A DNA stretch of 43,706 bases, taken from the NCBI GenBank assembly GCA_947625475.1, contig CANQOL010000028.1, positions 1 through 43,706 on the forward strand. Direction: 5' to 3'. Below, in pieces: positions 39,562 to 43,706 of the stretch. The DNA is from an uncultured Acetatifactor sp. (GTDB taxonomy: Bacteria; Bacillota; Clostridia; Lachnospirales; Lachnospiraceae). Each line of letters begins with the position of its first letter. Within the stretch, counting starts at the first letter, position 1. The notes under the pieces are model-generated. The model saw nothing but the letters and a program-made list of their open reading frames with translations. It ran no database searches and was not told where the DNA came from. The position numbers were made by a program, and so were the translations under genes.

Positions 39562-42500
39562 TTATCTCTCAAACTGGAACTGCTCCAGGTCAAAGCTGCT
39601 CCCCGGCAGGAAGACAAACTCGATCCGTCCCTTCCCCGCAAGGGGCTCCAGGGCAAGCCGGAGAGGTGTGTACTCCGCGGTGCCGGGCACCTCCACCACC
39701 CGGGTCTGTCTGGTGCCGTCCTCCCTCACAAAATGGATATGAACGGTGTTCCCCGCCAGCGGGGAACGTCCCCAGAAGGTGATATGGGAAACTCCCTGGC
39801 TGCCAAAATCCATGTTGTCGTAGGCGATAGTCACATTGTTGCCGATGCCGGTGACGGCCCGTTCCTCCACCCGGTAGCTGTCCCCGTAGATCTCCGTGCA
39901 CTCCGCGCCCCAGATTCTGCTCAGGCCCTTCTCATATTTTTTAAATACAAAGCCCTTGATATGTACCTTGTCGTGCATCCGGATGGCCAGCGTCGCATCC
40001 CCCTTGATCCGCTCCGGCAGCCTCCAGGTTTCCTCCTGATACACATTCCAAACGGAAGGCTTCTGGTAGACGGTCTGCAGCAGAAGCCTGCTTCCCTCCT
40101 GCCCGGGCCTGCCCAGCCAGAATTCCACCTCGTAGGGCTTTCCGTCCAGGGCGAAGATGGGCACCGTGATCTCGTCAGAGCCGTAATCCCCAAAATCCAA
40201 ATGGGAGTAGACGACCGCGCTGGCCGCCTCCCGGTCCGTGGCGATCCCCTTCTCGTTGCCGTTGCCGATGTTTCCCACCGTGTCCGTAAACAGTCCCGCG
40301 GACACAAAGCGGTAGGGATCTATGCCGGCCTGGCCCAGTCCCGCGGCGCGGAACTCCAGCTGGGAGATGATCCGCACCTTGTCCGCACCGCTCAGGCAGC
40401 GGATCAGGAAATCCCCGTCCCCTAAGGCCGTCACTTTGGCGGTATGCAGGCTTCCCTGCCGGGAAATTTCCTCCACCTGGGCAAAGCCGATGGGAATCCC
40501 GTTTTGGTTCACCGCCCTCCAGAGAATCTGACCATCCGAGGCATTTTCGGGGTACACCCGGGCCTCCAGGAGGAGGCTTTTTTTCTCCGGACCAAGGCTC
40601 TGGCCCTCCGGGGAGCGGATCTCCACCTTGCGCACGGGGACCGCATCCTCTGCCCCATGAACGGGATGCTCCATCAAATCCTCCCGGAAGCCATAGCCCA
40701 CTCTCGGGGAGGCCGGCAGGGCCTCCAGCAAAATCTGGGCGCCGGCCAGAGACGGGGACGCGGCCTTCACCCGAATCTGCCCCGGCCGGTCCTTGGCGGC
40801 CACCACCGCCAAAAGCTTCCCGTTAAAGAGCTTTCTCACGTTGGTCTTGTAGGGATCATAGTCCGTGGAATCCCCGTTGTCCATTCCCACCAGGCGTCCA
40901 GCCCCCTCCACGGTAATCTCCACATAGTCCATGGCGTTCTCCACCGGATTCCCTTCCCGATCCAGCACGGTGACGGTCACAAAGGCCAGATCCTCCCCGT
41001 CCCCCTGAATCGTCTGCCTCTCCGCCTCCAGGGAGAGCCTCACCCCGTCCCCAAAGCTGCGGCGGGTTTCCCGGGCAATCTCCCGGCCCTGGCCGTCGTA
41101 GGCCACCGCCGTGACCTCCCCGGGCCGGTAGGGCACCTGCCAGCAGCCCACCTGCCCGGTGCCGTGGGCGTGGTCGATCCGGTGCAGGCCCTGGGAGACG
41201 CCGTTCACAAACAGCTCCACGCTCTCCCCGTTGGTACAGGCCCGCAGATCAATGAGCTGGCCCGGGTTAAAGTCCCAATAGGGGAACAGATGCACCATGG
41301 GAGCCTTGGCCGGGTCCGTCCACTCCGCCTGGAAAATATAGTAGGAATCCTTGGGAAAGCCCGCCGTGTCCAGCTGCCCGAAGTAGGAATTCTTGGTGTG
41401 GTAGGGAGTGGGCTCCCCGATGTAGTCAAAGCCCGTCCAGACGAACTGCCCCAGACAAAAGGGGGCCTCCCGGTCCTGGGCGATACAGGTCTCTATATTT
41501 TTGGCGCCCCAGCTGGTGGAACAGTTCCCCAGGGCGGAGCACTGCTCATCCTCGTCGGAGAGCACCGACTGGGAGAGGGGGAAACGGTACACCCCCCGGC
41601 TGTGGACCACCGAGGCCGTCTCCGAGCCGTAGATCACCCAGTCCGGGTGAGCCCGGTGATGGGCCTCATACAGGCGCTCCCCGTAATTGTAGCCCGCCAC
41701 CTTCAGAATGTCCGCACACCTCTGGGCTCCCTCCCAGGGCATATAGTTGGAGCCGATGGTCACAGGGGCATTCCCCCGGGGGTCATGGTCCCGCACATAC
41801 CCAAGAAGCCTGGCTGTGATCTCCTGCCCGTGTTCATCCGCGTGGGTGTCGTAAATCTCGTTGCCGATGGACCACATGAGCAGGCTGGGATGGTTCCTGT
41901 CCCGGCGGACCCAGGAGGCAACGTCCCGCCCGGCCCACTCCCGGAAGAACCGGCCGTAATCGTACTCGGTCTTTGGCCTCTCCCACATATCAAACGCCTC
42001 CGAGACCACCAAAATTCCCATCTCGTCCGCCAGCTCCATCACCGCCTTGGCGGGCATATTGTGGCTGGTGCGCAGGGCATTCACCCCCATTTTCCGCAGC
42101 AGAATGAGCTTGCGCCTCATGGCCTCCCTGTGGAAGGCGGCCCCCAGGCAGCCCAGATCGTGGTGCTCGCAGACTCCGTGGAGCTTGATGTGACGGCCGT
42201 TCAGGTAAAGGCCCTTCTCCCGGTCAAAATAAATCCGCCGGAAGCCCACCGGGGTCTCCTGACAGTCCACAGGCTCCTCTCCCCGGTACAGCTGGGCCCG
42301 CAGCCGGTAGCACACCGGATCCTCCACATCCCATTCCTGCACCGGCTCCAGCACTCTCTCCAGCCAGGCGTATGTATCCTTCTCCCGGCGGACCGCCTGC
42401 TGCCAGCCCAGGTCAAAGGCCAGTTCCTCTCCCCGCCAGAGGCTGAACCGGCAGCGGGTGTCCTCCGTCACCTCTCCCCCCAGTTGGGCGCTCACCTCCA

Positions 42501-43041
42501 GGCGGTAGACGGGCACATTCTCCCGGCCGGAGTCCTTCTCATGGTCCGAGACGGGCTTGGCGGTCACGTAGAGCCCGTCCAGGGGCAGATATACCCTTGG
42601 GTACACCTTCAGCCACACGTCCCGGTAAATCCCCGCGCCGGAATACCACCGGCTGTTGGGAGAGCGGAAGCGCACCTGCATGAGCAGCTCATTCTCCCCC
42701 TCCCTCAAAAGCTCCGTAATATCAAAATCAAAAGTAGAGTAGCCGTACTTCCAGTCCCCGGCCCTCTGCCCGTTCACATAGAGAGTGCTGTCCATGTACA
42801 CTCCCTCGAACCGCAAAACAGCCCTCTCCCCCTCCCCCAGGGCAAGGCTCTCCCGGGAAAAGCATTTCCGATACCAGCCGGTGCCGTCCTCATACAGATC
42901 CCGGGTCTGGTAAATCAGCCAGTCATGGGGAATATCTACCGGAGCAAACTCTTCTCTCCTGTTCTCTATCTCCCCCGGCTCTGTTCCGAAGGGGGTCTTC
43001 AAAAAACTCCAGCCATCATTGAACAATCTCATCTGTCCCAT
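39562..43041 (-). CDS. GH2 beta-galactosidase with C-terminal accessory domains
   Basis: 1159 residues from ATG at 43041 (GGGAGGATTCC upstream); a start 57 nt earlier has no ribosome site. N-terminal sugar-binding domain (about 1-150, PNSRWYSGAGIYRDVWLKV), immunoglobulin-like domain (150-275), then the TIM barrel with acid/base Glu395 (MWSIGNEI) and nucleophile Glu474 (IYGSETAS). After residue 600 come an Ig-like domain, a further beta domain and a CBM6-like jelly roll (about 900-1025) with a last strand-rich part. No signal peptide, so cytosolic. Family suggests beta-galactosidase activity; plant or mucin glycans are possible. Monocistronic. Confidence 0.94.
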   Translation of the reverse strand: MGQMRLFNDGWSFLKTPFGTEPGEIENRREEFAPVDIPHDWLIYQTRDLYEDGTGWYRKCFSRESLALGEGERAVLRFEGVYMDSTLYVNGQRAGDWKYGYSTFDFDITELLREGENELLMQVRFRSPNSRWYSGAGIYRDVWLKVYPRVYLPLDGLYVTAKPVSDHEKDSGRENVPVYRLEVSAQLGGEVTEDTRCRFSLWRGEELAFDLGWQQAVRREKDTYAWLERVLEPVQEWDVEDPVCYRLRAQLYRGEEPVDCQETPVGFRRIYFDREKGLYLNGRHIKLHGVCEHHDLGCLGAAFHREAMRRKLILLRKMGVNALRTSHNMPAKAVMELADEMGILVVSEAFDMWERPKTEYDYGRFFREWAGRDVASWVRRDRNHPSLLMWSIGNEIYDTHADEHGQEITARLLGYVRDHDPRGNAPVTIGSNYMPWEGAQRCADILKVAGYNYGERLYEAHHRAHPDWVIYGSETASVVHSRGVYRFPLSQSVLSDEDEQCSALGNCSTSWGAKNIETCIAQDREAPFCLGQFVWTGFDYIGEPTPYHTKNSYFGQLDTAGFPKDSYYIFQAEWTDPAKAPMVHLFPYWDFNPGQLIDLRACTNGESVELFVNGVSQGLHRIDHAHGTGQVGCWQVPYRPGEVTAVAYDGQGREIARETRRSFGDGVRLSLEAERQTIQGDGEDLAFVTVTVLDREGNPVENAMDYVEITVEGAGRLVGMDNGDSTDYDPYKTNVRKLFNGKLLAVVAAKDRPGQIRVKAASPSLAGAQILLEALPASPRVGYGFREDLMEHPVHGAEDAVPVRKVEIRSPEGQSLGPEKKSLLLEARVYPENASDGQILWRAVNQNGIPIGFAQVEEISRQGSLHTAKVTALGDGDFLIRCLSGADKVRIISQLEFRAAGLGQAGIDPYRFVSAGLFTDTVGNIGNGNEKGIATDREAASAVVYSHLDFGDYGSDEITVPIFALDGKPYEVEFWLGRPGQEGSRLLLQTVYQKPSVWNVYQEETWRLPERIKGDATLAIRMHDKVHIKGFVFKKYEKGLSRIWGAECTEIYGDSYRVEERAVTGIGNNVTIAYDNMDFGSQGVSHITFWGRSPLAGNTVHIHFVREDGTRQTRVVEVPGTAEYTPLRLALEPLAGKGRIEFVFLPGSSFDLEQFQFER

Positions 43042-43111
43042 GGAATCCTCCCGCCGCGCCCCACCTGTGGGCCTCCCCGCCCCGTGCGGGGCGCCCAAGG
43101 GCGTGTCTTAT

Positions 43112-43140
43112 ATTATAATATACTCTCCGGCGGATTCCAA
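43112..43140 (-). promoter_or_regulatory. Promoter of the beta-galactosidase gene
   Basis: TTGGAA (43140-43135), 17-bp spacer, perfect TATAAT (43117-43112) on minus. The leader of about 65 nt has a CGCCCCG/CGGGGCG hairpin. Confidence 0.8.
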
Positions 43141-43257
43141 GACTGAAATCAAGAGATTTTACCGCGCAGACTGGCTCCCAGGCCCCGAGGAACTACCGGG
43201 GGCCGGGAAATCTGCCGCTTTCGGGCCGCCCGTCCCGGCCTGCGATTCCCCTTCCGG

Positions 43258-43299
43258 GCTGCCCCTGCGGCAATATGCGCTGCCCCTGCGGCGATATGC
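43258..43299. repeat. 21-bp direct repeat, two copies
   Basis: GCTGCCCCTGCGGC-R-ATATGC occurs twice in tandem (43258-43278 and 43279-43299), one base different. Noncoding context. Confidence 0.8.
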
Positions 43300-43544
43300 C
43301 CTTGTCAGGGGGGTGGATGTTTGAAATATTTGGTTTTGCTGGTTCTTTTTAATAGAAAAACATATAGAGTGTATCGGTGTGTTGAGGAATATCATTATTG
43401 CTTGAAACGGTAAAAGAGGGGTGCTGAATGGAACATACTTAATGCTCCAAAAGAGAGATATTGTCTTGCTGTGTCTGCTAATAGATGCAAATGTTATCCA
43501 TCTTTTCAAACTGGGGTATACGCCCCGGTCAAAAAGTTTTGTGT
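43300..43544. other. AT-rich intergenic stretch without a gene
   Basis: No convincing coding frame. A small GGGG/CCCC hairpin (about 43513-43526) after the right-edge gene could be a weak terminator. Nothing else recognised. Confidence 0.5.
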
Positions 43545-43706
43545 TTAGGCCTCATCCTTATTCGTTTTTCCTGTCTGAAGATTTTCGTAGACCGCATTTT
43601 CGTCAAAGCCGCAGGTTTTGGCAGCGGAGCAGATCCGGTCAACCTTCTCCTGATCTGCCAGCAGATCCTCTGCGATTTTATCCGGCGTGTCTCCTTTTCG
43701 CAGCTT
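43545..43706 (-). CDS. C-terminal end of an unrecognised gene
   Basis: Partial; the last 53 codons, running in from the right edge and ending in TAA at 43545. It contains RKGDTPDKIAEDLLADQEKV, then RICSAAKTCGFDENAVYENL, and a polar tail. Mostly helical and acidic with two cysteines. The pattern (D-x-x-D-K-I-A-E) recalls the helical C-terminal repeats of Rpn-type recombination-promoting nucleases, but that is a guess and I give no function. Confidence 0.7.
   Translation of the reverse strand, partial: KLRKGDTPDKIAEDLLADQEKVDRICSAAKTCGFDENAVYENLQTGKTNKDEA

Noticed and set aside
40444..43146. 900-codon open frame on plus opposite the beta-galactosidase
   Set aside because: Same antisense effect of codon bias; low-complexity His/Gly/Pro-rich translation and no start signals.
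43159..43509. 116-codon frame on minus upstream of the beta-galactosidase
   Set aside because: No ribosome site; it spans the 21-bp repeat and has a composition jump from AT-rich to GC-rich without any motif.

Overview
The window looks like the chromosome of a spore-forming, GC-rich Clostridia bacterium, most probably in or near Lachnospiraceae. This rests on the spoIIAA-spoIIAB-sigF operon, a T-box leader in front of valS, many BlaI/BlaR1-, PadR- and LytTR-type regulators, and family-level resemblance of the proteins. No rRNA, tRNA, CRISPR array or intact insertion sequence was recognised. Nearly all genes lie on the minus strand, so the map reads best from right to left.

Positions 1-7250: the start of sigF with spoIIAB and spoIIAA, then a valS-folC-small ORF-TPR protein operon behind a T-box riboswitch whose specifier reads GUG (valine). 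Positions 7300-12100: an ECF-type S component gene, a PadR / HAAS (DUF1700) / DUF4097 operon with a striking inverted-repeat operator, and a GH13 glycosidase. Positions 12210-12620: a compact locus with the architecture of a type I toxin-antitoxin module. It has a 32-residue hydrophobic peptide, a convergent antisense RNA with its own promoter and terminator, and complementary 5' and 3' mRNA segments. This is the most interesting feature of the window. Positions 12950-16070: a nuclease-helicase fusion and an HPr-like protein without the phosphorylatable histidine.

Positions 16100-24370: two ABC exporters with a soluble GHKL kinase and a LytTR regulator, a patch of hairpin repeats, then a BlaI/BlaR1 pair whose metallopeptidase carries a twelve-residue tandem repeat. 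Positions 24400-29000 form an accessory zone of lower GC: two gene remnants, a PIN-domain gene with a small partner, an HMA-domain protein, a MarR / unknown / Tag (3-methyladenine glycosylase) operon, and a HipA-like kinase overlapping a small partner gene. Positions 29000-36420 carry nitrogen metabolism (asnA on plus, gltB-gltD on minus, convergent). Positions 36430-39500 carry a MraY-like transferase, GreA and a HAD-CPBP fusion in one operon. Positions 39560-43140 hold a large GH2 beta-galactosidase, and the 3' end of an unrecognised gene runs off the right edge.

Promoters were called by eye from -35/-10 hexamers at 16-17 bp spacing, and hairpins were paired by hand. No homology search or folding program was run, so family names rest on recognised motifs.
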